Below, in pieces: positions 7,411-14,520 of a stretch of 39,343 nt of DNA. A program made the position numbers and the translations under genes. Under the pieces are notes generated by a model. That model was not told the DNA's origin, ran no database searches, and saw nothing but the letters and a program-made list of their open reading frames with translations. The number at the start of each line of letters is the position of its first letter. Positions within the stretch are counted from its first letter, which is position 1. Source of the stretch: an uncultured Eubacteriales bacterium (GTDB lineage Bacteria > Bacillota > Clostridia > Oscillospirales > Acutalibacteraceae); contig CAKUAQ010000019.1 of the NCBI GenBank assembly GCA_934636435.1, positions 1 through 39,343 of the forward strand, in the 5' to 3' direction.

Positions 7411-8049
7411 ATGAAAAAACTGTTGCAGAAAAAACAATGGATGATGCTGTCGCTGGTGGCGGCGCTGGGGGTGGCGGTGTATCTCAATTATTATTTTACT
7501 AAAGACCCGCTGCTGCAAAGCGACCCGGCGGGAGCGGGCGTGACCGCGTCCCAGCCGGATGACGGCGAACGCAAGCTGGGAGAGACCTCCTTCGTGGGGC
7601 AGGAAACCGGCGAGAGCAGCACGCCCTCCGACACTCTTCCGGTGCAGGGCAAGCCCGGCGACTCGGAATCGAAGTCCGCCGGTGCGGACACGGCGGGCGG
7701 CAACTATTTTGACACCGCCCGTAGCACCCGGACGAAGGCGCGGGAGGAGGCGGTGCGGACGCTGGAGGATACCCTCGGCGGTGCGACCGCCACGGCCGAA
7801 CAGAAGGCGGCCGCTCAGAAGCAGGCTACGGCGGTGGCGGAGAACATACTGAAGGAAAGCAATATCGAGAATCTGATCACCGCCAAGGGGTTTGCCGATT
7901 GCGTAGCATTCATTGAGGAGGGCTCCTGCACCGTGGTGGTGGCAAGCGGAGAGCTGAAACCCCAGCAGAGCTTGCAGATCATGGAGATCGTCATGGGGCA
8001 GACCGGTCTGCCCGCCAGGAATGTGCAGATCACGGCGGTGGCGGGATAA
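7411..8049 (+). CDS. spoIIIAH: Stage III sporulation protein AH
   Basis: The 212-residue protein binds SpoIIQ of the forespore across the intermembrane space. It has a membrane anchor (about 11-25), a long polar Ser/Gly-rich linker (30-100) and a C-terminal YscJ/FliF-like ring-building domain (105-212) containing CVAFIEEGSCTVVVASGEL. I chose the ATG at 7411 over the GTG at 7408 because it lies a better distance from GGGAGGT. It is the last gene of the operon, and its stop lies inside a hairpin facing the sigG remnant. Confidence 0.93.
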   Translation: MKKLLQKKQWMMLSLVAALGVAVYLNYYFTKDPLLQSDPAGAGVTASQPDDGERKLGETSFVGQETGESSTPSDTLPVQGKPGDSESKSAGADTAGGNYFDTARSTRTKAREEAVRTLEDTLGGATATAEQKAAAQKQATAVAENILKESNIENLITAKGFADCVAFIEEGSCTVVVASGELKPQQSLQIMEIVMGQTGLPARNVQITAVAG

Positions 8050-8057
8050 TTCCCGCC
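8040..8057. terminator. Hairpin at the convergent spoIIIAH/sigG ends
   Basis: A perfect 7-bp stem, ggcggga (8040-8046) with tcccgcc (8051-8057), has loop TAAT containing part of the spoIIIAH stop. It lies between two gene ends facing each other. There is no T run on the plus side, so it is at best a weak or Rho-assisted terminator. Confidence 0.45.
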
Positions 8058-8059
8058 GC

Positions 8060-8545
8060 TCACAGCTGCTTCTTGATCTTGTCCAGCGCGCCTTTTTCCA
8101 GACGGCTGACCTGCGCCTGAGATATGCCGATCTCCGCGGATACCTCCACCTGGGTCATGCCCTTGAAAAAGCGCAGATTGAGGATGCGCTTTTCCCGGTC
8201 GCTGAGGGCGGCAATGGCTTCCTTGAGGGCAATCTCATCCAGCCAGTTGCTGTCGTCGTTGGGATCGCCCAGCTGATCCATCACGTAGATGGTGTCTCCG
8301 CCGTCATTGTACAGCGGCTCATAGAGGGACACCGGATCCACGATGGCCTCCAGCGCCACCACCACATCCTCTCGCGGCAGCTCCAGCCGTTTGGCGATCT
8401 CCTCGATGGTCGGCTCCCGGTGGTTCTCGTTGAGCAGCTGCTCCTTGACCTGCATGGCGCGGTAGGCCACGTCCCGCATGGAGCGGCTGATGCGGATGGC
8501 GTTGTTGTCCCGCAGGTAGCGCCGGATTTCACCTATAATCATCGG
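8060..8545 (-). pseudogene. sigG: Sigma-G 3' fragment: last ~161 codons, 5' part missing
   Basis: From PMIIGEIRRYLRDNN onward the minus strand encodes the C-terminal ~161 residues of the forespore sigma factor SigG without a stop or frameshift. Landmarks are SRSMRDVAYRAMQV, DPVSLYEPLYNDGGDTIYV (a SigG rather than SigF signature) and the region 4.2 helix-turn-helix ISQAQVSRLEKGALDKIKK. SigG is normally about 257 residues. The ~97 before this point, with core-binding region 2 and the start codon, are absent. Upstream the frame stays open to an ATG at 8794, but that sequence is not sigma-like and overlaps another gene. An internal ATG at 8540-8542 could start only region 3-4. Because the remaining frame is undamaged, the break is either recent or the gene is split and rejoined by rearrangement. 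Confidence 0.85.
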
Positions 8546-8602
8546 AATGATGTTGGTTTGTCGAAACCCATGGCGTAAAGCCGGCCGGTTCGCAGTAAAC
8601 AG

Positions 8603-8652
8603 AGCACCCGTTCCCGCGGAAGTGTCAGGACGCTTTCGCAGGAACGGGTGCT
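8603..8652. repeat. 50-base inverted repeat beside the sigG break
   Basis: Arms agcacccgttcc (8603-8614) and ggaacgggtgct (8641-8652) pair perfectly over 12 bp. After one mismatch, GCG/CGC continues the stem, and aagtg/cgctt closes an inner hairpin with loop tcagga. It may be the terminator of the minus-strand gene that ends at 8667, but the T tail is weak on both strands. It lies only 57 bases upstream of the point where sigG homology begins. Confidence 0.6.
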
Positions 8653-8666
8653 TGATTTGTTTCGTT

Positions 8667-8885
8667 TCAGTCCAGCTTGAAATCGGCGGCCTCAAAGGCT
8701 TCCAGCGCAGGCTGGCGGAAGGGGATCCGCTTGAGGGGATCGTACCGGAACCGCCGGCAATGGTGATAAGTGGGGACGATGCCCCGCTTTTCACACAGCA
8801 TCACCCGCCCGTCGGCCGACCGCCTGGCACAGGCGCAGTATTCACAGCATGGATTGATGGAGTTGCCATAGAGCTTCCGACGCAT
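8667..8885 (-). CDS. Conserved small Cys-rich clostridial protein, function unknown
   Basis: The 72-residue protein begins MRRKLYGNSINPCCEYC. It also has a MLCEKRGIV segment, a HHCRRFRYDPLKR segment and ends in DFKLD. Five Cys in CCxxC, C and C positions, with nearby His, suggest a small zinc-binding fold. I recognise this layout as a protein common in Clostridia and usually annotated as hypothetical. No function is known to me. The ATG at 8885 has GAGGGG seven bases upstream, and the longer frame to 8918 has no such site. It lies downstream of ylbJ on the same strand and may be co-transcribed with it. Confidence 0.8.
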   Translation of the reverse strand: MRRKLYGNSINPCCEYCACARRSADGRVMLCEKRGIVPTYHHCRRFRYDPLKRIPFRQPALEAFEAADFKLD

Positions 8886-8927
8886 AACGAATCCCCTCGT
8901 AATCACAGAATATCCCATATCGTATTC

Positions 8928-10049
8928 TCAGTGTATCACATCCGGCGCATTTTTTCCAGTGTTTTTTGGAGAAAAGGTGAGCATGGCCAAAAATGTGAAT
9001 CCCAGAAGCGCCAGCGAGGCGGCGCAGGTGACGGAAAACGGCAGCGCCGTGTCGCCGGATGCCATCGCGTCGGCAGCGCGCCCCGGGGCGGGGATCCAAT
9101 AGAACAGCAGCAGCGAGAGACAGCCGGCCAGCACCCCGTGAAGCAGCCGCCCCAGAAAAAAACCGCTGTCGGGGGAAAGCTGCCCTCGCAGCGCCGCCCA
9201 TACCTGTCCGTGGACGGATAATCCGCCCCAGCCGAGACACAGCCCCAGCCAGAAGGGGGCCATCGGCTCCCATGCGGCCAGCGCCATGCAGCCGCAGCTG
9301 ACCTCTGTGATGCCGGCGGCGATACGGCTGAGAGTGGCGGGGGGGAGCCGCAGCAGATTTCCGAGGATGGGGAGCAGCTTTCCGGAATCCAGCAGCGACA
9401 GCCCCGCCGCCGCCAGCAGCACGAATCCGCACAGGGACAACAGACTGCCGCAGGTATCGCTGACCACCTGTGCCAGAGCGCGTGGGGGCGTATTGTCGGG
9501 CGGACGTTCGGGGCGGGGATGGCGGTGTCCCCGGCCCAGCCCCATGCCGATGCCCAGCGAGGCGGCGGCGTGGGCGGCAAACAGCAGCCACCCGGCCGTG
9601 CTGCTGCCCAGCAGCCCGCTGCCCACCGTGCTGACGATGAAGCCCGGCCCGGCATTGATGCAGAAACGGGTCATGCGGCGGGCCTCCTCCCGGTTGATGC
9701 AGTTCTGGTGCAGCAACCCTCCGATTCCCAGCGCCCCGGCGGGATAGCCGCCGATGAGTCCTAAGAGGATCACCGGAGCACAGCAGCCCGGCAGCCCGAA
9801 CAGCCGCCGGGTGATGCGGGCGACTCGTTTGCCCGGGCGGCGGCACAGAGGCGAGTCGGTGAGCAGCCCCGCCAATACCATGAACGGATACAGCGTGGGA
9901 ATGATGACCTGCCCACAGACCGCCAGTCCCCGGCTGATGCCGGTGGCCAGTGCCTGAGGTCGGCACAGCAGCAGCCCCGCCAGCCCGGCCAGCGCCAGCA
10001 GCCGCCCCACCTCCAGCAGCGTTTGTTTGCGATAGATGTGAATGAACAC
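8928..10049 (-). CDS. ylbJ: YlbJ sporulation integral membrane protein
   Basis: The 373-residue protein belongs to the YlbJ group of nucleoside-recognition (Gate) membrane proteins, which in Bacillus is made in the mother cell under sigma-E and is needed for heat-resistant spores. Landmarks are VIIPTLYPFMVLAGLL, LGLIGGYPAGALGI and FCINAGPGFIVSTVGSGLLG (~residues 45-150). Another set of membrane helices lies in the C-terminal half. The start is a GTG at 10047-10049 with GGAAGGGGG seven bases upstream. The open frame runs on to 10427, but that part is antisense to yqfC. It diverges from yqfC through a shared promoter region. Confidence 0.9.
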   Translation of the reverse strand: MFIHIYRKQTLLEVGRLLALAGLAGLLLCRPQALATGISRGLAVCGQVIIPTLYPFMVLAGLLTDSPLCRRPGKRVARITRRLFGLPGCCAPVILLGLIGGYPAGALGIGGLLHQNCINREEARRMTRFCINAGPGFIVSTVGSGLLGSSTAGWLLFAAHAAASLGIGMGLGRGHRHPRPERPPDNTPPRALAQVVSDTCGSLLSLCGFVLLAAAGLSLLDSGKLLPILGNLLRLPPATLSRIAAGITEVSCGCMALAAWEPMAPFWLGLCLGWGGLSVHGQVWAALRGQLSPDSGFFLGRLLHGVLAGCLSLLLFYWIPAPGRAADAMASGDTALPFSVTCAASLALLGFTFLAMLTFSPKNTGKNAPDVIH

Positions 10050-10074
10050 GGTTTGTCCCCCTTCCTTTGATTTC

Positions 10075-10103
10075 ACTGTATGCGGGCGGGAGGGCATATA
10101 TGC
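10075..10103 (-). promoter_or_regulatory. Sigma-E-like promoter of ylbJ
   Basis: Read on the minus strand, -35 GCATATA (10103-10097), a 14-base spacer and -10 CATACAGT (10082-10075) fit the sigma-E pattern. The expected start near 10068 leaves a ~20-base leader that already carries the ribosome binding site. The -35 is half of the palindrome GCATATATGC shared with the yqfC promoter. Confidence 0.6.
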
Positions 10104-10123
10104 CCCGGCCCGGCGCATACACA
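10094..10123 (+). promoter_or_regulatory. Sigma-E-like promoter of yqfC-yqfD
   Basis: -35 GCATATA (10094-10100), a 15-base spacer and -10 CATACACA (10116-10123) closely fit the sigma-E consensus known from Bacillus. The start codon of yqfC is 36 bases beyond. It overlaps the divergent ylbJ promoter at the palindromic -35. Confidence 0.65.
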
Positions 10124-10158
10124 TAGAAAGCAAACGGGAGCGGGAGGATGAGAGGGCT

Positions 10159-10443
10159 ATGGGGCGCAAACGGCAGTTGGGACGGCGGGTGGAGCGGGCG
10201 ATGGATCTGCCCGGCGGGGTGCTGGCGGCGGCGGCGACGCTGGAGATCGAGGGTAGCCATCGGGCGGTGATCGGCGGCTGCCGGGGAATCGCCGGGTATA
10301 CGGAGGAATGCATTCGCCTGCGCACCCCGGAGGGGCAGGTGGCTTTTTTCGGCTGCGGTCTGGAAATGGGCTGCCTGACCGAGGAGGGCGCGACGGTTAC
10401 CGGAGATTTGCAGCGCATTGAATTCATCCGGGGAGAGGGGTGA
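10159..10443 (+). CDS. yqfC: Sporulation protein YqfC
   Basis: The 94-residue protein is of YqfC length. It begins basic, continues DLPGGVLAAAATLEIEGSHR and then VIGGCRGIAGYTEECIRLR, the conserved core of this family. In Bacillus yqfC and yqfD form a sigma-E operon just before phoH, the same order as here. The molecular role is unknown. GGGAGGATGA precedes the ATG at 10159. An ATG at 10148 is out of frame. Confidence 0.85.
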   Translation: MGRKRQLGRRVERAMDLPGGVLAAAATLEIEGSHRAVIGGCRGIAGYTEECIRLRTPEGQVAFFGCGLEMGCLTEEGATVTGDLQRIEFIRGEG

Positions 10444-10450
10444 GCGGGCG

Positions 10451-11620
10451 ATGCTGCTGACGGCGGTGTGGCGGTGGTTTCCCGGCTGGGTGCGGGTGGA
10501 GACGGAGGGCGGCTATCCGGAGCGGCTGCTCAACGGCATCACCGCCCGGAATATGCAGGTGTGGGGGGTGCAGCGCCGGGGGGAAACCACCCGATTCTGC
10601 TGCTTCGCCCGGGACTATCGGCGGATGCGTCCTCTTGCCCGCCGTGCCTGCGTGCGGATGCGGGTGGAGCGGAAATACGGCCTGCCTTTCCGGCTGCATC
10701 GGTATCGGCGCCGCCGGGGACTGCTGGTGGCGGCGGCGGTATATGCGGCGCTGCTGCTGTTGTTGACCCCGCGGATATGGGTGGTGGATGTGGTGGGGTG
10801 TGAGGATCCCGGGCTGGCCGCTCAGATCCGGGAGGTCGCGGCCCAATACGGCGTGGTCGTAGGGGCCCGCACCGATCAGCTGCAGATCAAGCAGCTGGAG
10901 ATCGCCGGGCTGGATCGGATCCCCTCGCTCGCGTGGATGACCGTCAATCCCAGCGGCAGCGTGGCGCGGGTGGAGGTGGCGGTGCGCACCCCCACGCCGC
11001 CGGTGCTGGATCTGTCGCAGCCCTCCAATCTGGTGGCGGTGCGGGACGGACGGATCCTCTCCATGCGGGTGCCCGGCGGAGATAAGCTGGCGCTGGTGGG
11101 AGAGGCGGTGAGCGCGGGGACACTTCTGGTATCCGGACGGCATGTGAGCGAGCAGGGGGAGGTGCTGTGCCGCTCCTATGGAGAGGTGATGGCTGAGACC
11201 CGGCGGCAGATCACCGTGTCGGTGCCGCTGACCTATTGGCGGGAAACGCCCCGGTGCACGGTCCTGTGCCCTACGGTGACGTTTCTGCACTGGCGGCTGC
11301 CGCTGTATGCGCCGCTGGATATTTCCGCCGACGGCATTACATATACAAGGGAGCACTTTCTCACCGCCGGGCGGCTGCGGCTGCCCCTCGGTGTGACCAA
11401 CGAATACCGGGTGCTGACCCGGCGGGATAAGACCGCTCGCACCGAGGGGCAGGCAACGGCCATTGCCGTCGCGCAGCTGACTCGGCAGGAACAGGAACTG
11501 TTCGCGGATATGGAATATGAGGAGATCGACCGCTGCAGCGCGGTGCAGAACGGACGGTATACGCTGACCGTGACCTATCGCTGTGTGGAAAATATCGCTG
11601 TGGAGGTGCCGCTGTCCTGA
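10451..11620 (+). CDS. yqfD: Sporulation protein YqfD
   Basis: The 389-residue protein matches the family length. Residues 1-85 form a cytoplasmic domain rich in Arg and aromatic residues. A membrane segment follows (LLVAAAVYAALLLLLTPRIW, about 86-105). The rest is an outside domain that starts like a POTRA/FtsQ fold (WVVDVVGCEDPGLAAQIREV, then YGVVVGARTDQL). The ATG at 10451 follows GAGAGGGGTGAG. YqfD is required for efficient sporulation in Bacillus by an unknown mechanism. Together with YqfC it sits directly upstream of phoH. Confidence 0.88.
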   Translation: MLLTAVWRWFPGWVRVETEGGYPERLLNGITARNMQVWGVQRRGETTRFCCFARDYRRMRPLARRACVRMRVERKYGLPFRLHRYRRRRGLLVAAAVYAALLLLLTPRIWVVDVVGCEDPGLAAQIREVAAQYGVVVGARTDQLQIKQLEIAGLDRIPSLAWMTVNPSGSVARVEVAVRTPTPPVLDLSQPSNLVAVRDGRILSMRVPGGDKLALVGEAVSAGTLLVSGRHVSEQGEVLCRSYGEVMAETRRQITVSVPLTYWRETPRCTVLCPTVTFLHWRLPLYAPLDISADGITYTREHFLTAGRLRLPLGVTNEYRVLTRRDKTARTEGQATAIAVAQLTRQEQELFADMEYEEIDRCSAVQNGRYTLTVTYRCVENIAVEVPLS

Positions 11621-11681
11621 AATACGCCCCTATAACGGGAAGATGTGCAAAAAGCTGGAAAAAATTTGGTTATTTTTCCGA

Positions 11682-11710
11682 ATGACAAAATGGATTTTTG
11701 GCACTATAAT
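11682..11710 (+). promoter_or_regulatory. Sigma-A promoter of the phoH-ybeY operon
   Basis: ATGACA (11682-11687) and TATAAT (11705-11710) are 17 bases apart. The surrounding sequence is AT-rich. The expected start point is about 11717. Confidence 0.78.
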
Positions 11711-11722
11711 ATAAAATATCTA

Positions 11723-12766
11723 ATGTTATGTAAGAGTAAGGGAGTATGCACCATCGAACAGAGCATCAATGTAGAGCGGATGGAACAGGCGGTGTCCCTG
11801 TTCGGCAGTTTCGATGCCAACATCCGTCTGGTGGAGCAGGAATTCGGCGTCACCGTGCTGGCGCGGGGCACGGATATCAAGGTCAGCGGCGAGCCGGAGG
11901 CGGTCTCCCGGGCGGTGAAGGCCATCGACGGTCTGCTGGAGCTGATCAACCGGGGGGAACAGCTCAACGAGCAGAATGTGCGGTATGTGCTGATGCTGGT
12001 GGGCGAGGGGGCCGAGGACGCCATTCCGCAGCTGTCCTCCGACAGCATCTGCGTGACCTCCAAGGGGAAACCGGTGAAGCCGAAGACCCTGGGGCAGAAA
12101 CAGTATGTGGACGCTATCGGACACAACACCATCACCGTGGGTGTGGGGCCGGCAGGCACCGGAAAAACCTATCTGGCGGTGGCGATGGCGGTGCGGGCCT
12201 TCCGGGCGAAGGAGATCAACCGCATCATCCTGACCCGGCCGGCAGTGGAGGCGGGGGAAAAGCTGGGCTTCCTCCCCGGCGATCTGCAGAGCAAGGTGGA
12301 TCCGTATCTGCGACCGCTGTATGATGCGCTGTTCGATATGCTGGGGGCAGAAACCTACCAGCGGTATCTGGAGCGGGGAGACATCGAGATCGCACCGCTG
12401 GCCTATATGCGGGGGCGCACGCTGGACGACAGCTTTATCATTCTGGATGAGGCGCAGAACACCACCCCTGAACAGATGAAGATGTTTCTCACCCGGCTGG
12501 GTTTCAATTCCCGGATGGTCGTCACCGGCGATGTGACCCAGATCGACCTGCCGGAGGGCAAACAGAGCGGCCTGAAACAGGTCGTGAAGATCCTCAAGGG
12601 TGTGGAGGATGTGGCGATCTGCCAGTTCACCCAGAAGGATGTGGTACGGCATCCGCTGGTGCAGCGGATTATCGCCGCCTATGAAAAATTTGAAAACTCC
12701 CGCAGCGGCGTGACCCGCTCTGCGAGACCGAAAACAGAAGAAAGGCAAGGTAGAAAACATGGATAA
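11723..12766 (+). CDS. phoH: PhoH-family ATPase (start codon uncertain)
   Basis: This is a PhoH-type RNA-associated P-loop ATPase. The KH-like N-terminal part (IEQSINVERMEQAVSLFG) is followed by Walker A GPAGTGKT (142-149 from this start), TRPAVEAGEKLGFLPGD and Walker B IILDEAQN. The start is unclear. The ATG at 11723 is only ~6 bases after the expected transcription start and lacks a binding site. A good AAGGGAG (11738-11744) is followed by an out-of-frame ATG at 11746 and, eight bases after it, by an in-frame ATC at 11753, exactly where the family usually begins. So the gene may use a leaderless start or an AUC start, or carry a one-base insertion after ATG 11746. It overlaps ybeY by eight bases. 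Confidence 0.9.
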   Translation: MLCKSKGVCTIEQSINVERMEQAVSLFGSFDANIRLVEQEFGVTVLARGTDIKVSGEPEAVSRAVKAIDGLLELINRGEQLNEQNVRYVLMLVGEGAEDAIPQLSSDSICVTSKGKPVKPKTLGQKQYVDAIGHNTITVGVGPAGTGKTYLAVAMAVRAFRAKEINRIILTRPAVEAGEKLGFLPGDLQSKVDPYLRPLYDALFDMLGAETYQRYLERGDIEIAPLAYMRGRTLDDSFIILDEAQNTTPEQMKMFLTRLGFNSRMVVTGDVTQIDLPEGKQSGLKQVVKILKGVEDVAICQFTQKDVVRHPLVQRIIAAYEKFENSRSGVTRSARPKTEERQGRKHG

Positions 12767-13268
12767 GATCAAAGTGACCATCGAGAATAAACAAAAGACT
12801 GTAAAGGTGCCCACCGGTGTGCGGCTGCTGATCCGCCGCTGCTGCCATGCCGTGCTGGAGCTGGAGGGCTTCGAGGGCTCTGCCGAGGTGGATGTAACGT
12901 TGGTGGACAATGAGCAGATCCACCGGATCAATCTGGAGCAGCGGGGGGTGGATATGCCCACGGATGTGCTGTCCTTCCCGCTGGGCGAGAACGGGCAGTA
13001 CGATAAGAATCCGGAGACCGGCAATTTCATGCTGGGGGATGTGGTGATCTCGCTGGAGCGGGCGGCCGCGCAGGCGGAGGAATACGGGCATTCCCTCCAG
13101 CGGGAGATCGGCTACCTGACGGTACATTCCATGCTGCATCTGCTGGGCTATGACCATGTGGACGGCGGTCTGGAGGCTGTGCGGATGCGGGAGAAGGAAG
13201 AGGCGGTCATGTCCTCGGTGGGTCTGCCCCGGGGCGGCAGCTACGTGCTGGATAAGACGGATGATTGA
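12759..13268 (+). CDS. ybeY: Endoribonuclease YbeY
   Basis: The 169-residue zinc-dependent RNase acts in 16S rRNA 3'-end maturation and ribosome quality control. The metal site HxxxHxxGxDH is complete at residues 123-133 (HSMLHLLGYDH). Upstream are VDVTLVDNEQIHRIN and TDVLSFPL, both typical. It follows phoH with an eight-base overlap, the usual arrangement in Firmicutes. Confidence 0.96.
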   Translation: MDKIKVTIENKQKTVKVPTGVRLLIRRCCHAVLELEGFEGSAEVDVTLVDNEQIHRINLEQRGVDMPTDVLSFPLGENGQYDKNPETGNFMLGDVVISLERAAAQAEEYGHSLQREIGYLTVHSMLHLLGYDHVDGGLEAVRMREKEEAVMSSVGLPRGGSYVLDKTDD

Positions 13269-13276
13269 TCGGAGCG

Positions 13277-13308
13277 GGGCTGTCGCCGTGTGTGACAGCC
13301 CGTTCTTT
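13277..13308 (+). terminator. Weak terminator or attenuator between ybeY and era
   Basis: An 8-bp stem, gggctgtc (13277-13284) with gacagccc (13294-13301), has a 9-base loop and is followed by gttcttttc. The interrupted T tract suggests partial rather than complete termination before era. Confidence 0.45.
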
Positions 13309-13336
13309 TCGGAAAGGGAGACAATAAGGAGACTGT

Positions 13337-14239
13337 ATGGATACAAAATCGGCTTTTGTGGCGATCGTGGGACGCCCGAATGTGGGAAAATCCTCGCTGC
13401 TCAACGCACTGGTGGGGAAAAAGGTGGCTATCGTGTCGGACAAGCCCCAGACCACCCGCACCCGCATCATGGGGGTCGTGACCCGGCAGGAGACGCAGCT
13501 GGTGTTCCTGGACACTCCCGGCAATCATAAGCCCCGCACCCGGCTGGGAGATTTCATGGTGCGTTCCATCGGCGAGGCGGTGTCCGGCGTGGATGTGGGG
13601 ATGCTGGTGACGGAGCCGCGCACAAACGCCCGGGAGGAGGAGCTGGCGCTGGTGCGGCAGCTGGAGCAGCAGAAGCTTCCGAAAATCCTCGTGATCAATA
13701 AAATTGACACGCTGGAGGATAAAACCCGTCTGCTGGAGATCATCGCCGCCTGGAAGGAGCGGGCGTCCTTTGATGCCATTCTGCCGGTATCGGCGCTGAC
13801 CGGCGACGGGCTGGAGGAGTTGCTGGCGGAGCTGAAGGGCTTTGCCTTCGACAGCCCCCATTTCTTCCCGGACGATACCGCCAGCGACCAGACGGAACAG
13901 GCGGTGGCGGCAGAGGTCATCCGGGAAAAAACGTTGCTGCTGCTGCGGCAGGAGATTCCCCACGGCATCGCCGTCGCCATCGAGCGCATGGGGGAACGGC
14001 AGACCGATAAGGGTGCCATTCTGGACATTGATGCGTACATCTATTGCGAGCGGGACAGCCATAAGGGTATGATCATCGGCAAAAAGGGCGCCATGCTCAA
14101 GGAGATTGCTACCCTGGCCCGGCAGGATCTGGAGCAGCTGTTTGATACCCGGGTCAATCTCCAGTGCTGGGTCAAGGTCAAGGAGGATTGGCGCAACCGG
14201 CAGGGCTTTTTGACCGGACTCGGGTATAAGCTGGACTGA
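13337..14239 (+). CDS. era: GTPase Era
   Basis: The 300-residue protein binds 16S rRNA near its 3' end and helps assemble the 30S subunit. GTPase motifs are GRPNVGKS (12-19), a Thr-rich switch (QTTRTRI), DTPG (59-62) and NKID (121-124). The C-terminal KH domain contains MIIGKKGAMLKEI. The start follows AAGGAGACTGT. The neighbours ybeY, yqzL and recO match the typical cluster. Confidence 0.97.
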   Translation: MDTKSAFVAIVGRPNVGKSSLLNALVGKKVAIVSDKPQTTRTRIMGVVTRQETQLVFLDTPGNHKPRTRLGDFMVRSIGEAVSGVDVGMLVTEPRTNAREEELALVRQLEQQKLPKILVINKIDTLEDKTRLLEIIAAWKERASFDAILPVSALTGDGLEELLAELKGFAFDSPHFFPDDTASDQTEQAVAAEVIREKTLLLLRQEIPHGIAVAIERMGERQTDKGAILDIDAYIYCERDSHKGMIIGKKGAMLKEIATLARQDLEQLFDTRVNLQCWVKVKEDWRNRQGFLTGLGYKLD

Positions 14240-14322
14240 TTGGCAATATTTGCAGACCGATAATTGCCAGGGCGGCCGGTGCTTTCGTCGGATATACTAT
14301 CGGCGAGAGGAGTGACGGCGGC

Positions 14323-14520
14323 ATGGATGAGAACGAGCGGCTGTGGCAGCGCTTTGCCCACACCGGACGGGTGACGGACTATCTGCGGTATCGGGGCATA
14401 ATCGCTCCGGATACGGTCGCCCAAGTGAAGGGGGAACAGACCTTTGGCCAGCGAAACGAAGCAGCACCGGATCACCGAGGGGCTGATTCTGCGGGAATAT
14501 CCCAGCATCGCGGAGAATGA
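14323..14520 (+). CDS. YqzL-like small protein
   Basis: The 65-residue frame begins MDENERLWQRFAHTGRVTDY, which resembles the LW-x-F-x-x-TG-x-x-x-x-YL core of YqzL, the small protein found between era and recO in many Firmicutes. GAGAGGAGTGACGGC gives it a ribosome binding site. YqzL is usually ~45-50 residues. Here the last 25 codons overlap the start of recO in another frame and look like frame-shadow sequence. Function is unknown. Its position suggests coupling of recO translation to its own. Confidence 0.6.
   Translation: MDENERLWQRFAHTGRVTDYLRYRGIIAPDTVAQVKGEQTFGQRNEAAPDHRGADSAGISQHRGE

Noticed and set aside
8546..8794. An N-terminal extension of the sigG frame up to the ATG at 8794
   Set aside because: The sequence is low-complexity and not sigma-like, overlaps the small Cys-rich gene in another frame, and crosses the 50-base hairpin.
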